From Akkermansiaceae bacterium (lineage in GTDB: Bacteria > Verrucomicrobiota > Verrucomicrobiia > Verrucomicrobiales > Akkermansiaceae): a stretch of DNA of 5,797 nt. The stretch covers positions 1 through 5,797 of the forward strand of contig JALOTR010000215.1 of the NCBI GenBank assembly GCA_025457805.1, given 5' to 3'. The translations under genes were made by a program, and so were the position numbers. Below, piece after piece: positions 5,641-5,797 of the stretch; position 1 is the stretch's first letter; the number at the start of each line of letters is the position of its first letter. A model generated the notes under the pieces. It made no database searches, was not told the origin of the DNA, and worked only from the letters and a program-made list of their open reading frames with translations.

Positions 5641-5797
5641 GGCCAGTATCCCAACAGAATCCCCAGCAAATTCCCAGCGCGGAGAATACTCCCCGACAAC
5701 GGCGCGAGCATGCTGTTACTGATTTCACTGAAAGAATTGGAGCGGATTTTATCCATTCAATATGTGAGCCGTCCCGTCTCTCCACTCTATCTAAAAC
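5641..5797. promoter_or_regulatory. Upstream region of truA, no gene assigned
   Basis: These 157 bases are more AT-rich than the genes, consistent with a promoter region. An 11-bp perfect palindrome TTTCA-C-TGAAA lies at 5723-5733 and an 8-bp palindrome AGCATGCT at 5707-5714. On the plus strand TTGGAG and TATGTG are spaced 18 nt apart near 5737-5766, a weak promoter-like pair that would face out of the window. On the minus strand I find no convincing hexamers for truA. A short minus-strand frame starting at 5756 runs into truA out of frame and is judged non-coding. Confidence 0.35.

Noticed and set aside
1..5797. Search for a defence system, mobile element, CRISPR array, tRNA or rRNA
   Set aside because: All sizeable open stretches are accounted for by ordinary metabolic or RNA-modification genes; no transposase, integrase, direct-repeat array, long terminal inverted repeats or tRNA-like cloverleaf was seen by eye.

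Overview
The window is GC-rich bacterial chromosome (roughly 60% GC by eye) and densely packed with housekeeping-type genes. I see no mobile element, CRISPR array, rRNA or tRNA. Gene content (an acs 3' end, a small DUF6172-like protein, an RlmM-like rRNA methyltransferase, an HI0933/BaiN-like flavoprotein and truA), together with weak Shine-Dalgarno sequences and GC-rich third codon positions, suggests a member of the Verrucomicrobiota, perhaps Verrucomicrobiales (Luteolibacter/Haloferula-like). That placement is from memory of protein families and was not searched.

Layout. Bases 1-554 (+) are the 3' end of acetyl-CoA synthetase, followed after 42 nt by an orphan, almost entirely coiled-coil protein (597-1487, +) that could share its transcript. 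Tail-to-tail with it is a 103-residue DUF6172-like protein (1503-1814, -). Divergent from that is an EGLN/PHD-like 2-oxoglutarate/Fe(II) oxygenase (about 1915-2520, +), which runs tail-to-tail into an RlmM-like 2'-O-methyltransferase (2528-3532, -). Divergent from that is an HI0933/BaiN-like FAD oxidoreductase (about 3630-4877, +), which runs tail-to-tail into truA (4882-5640, -). The last 157 bases are the upstream region of truA.

The strands strictly alternate after the coiled-coil gene: three convergent junctions have only 15, 7 and 4 nt between stop codons, and two divergent junctions have roughly 100 nt. Functionally there is a loose translation/RNA-modification flavour (RlmM-like on 23S rRNA, TruA on tRNA, and an oxygenase whose relatives hydroxylate EF-Tu or ribosomal proteins), but because the genes alternate in strand they are not one operon. 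I do not see a defence or other specialised system.

The most unexpected signal is a repeated DNA word. The 10-mer ATCTGTTAGA occurs three times exactly, with two near copies, all inside coding sequence in the 2.6-5.2 kb part of the window. It is read in different frames and forces codons that are otherwise rare here, so it looks like a DNA-level signal rather than a protein motif.
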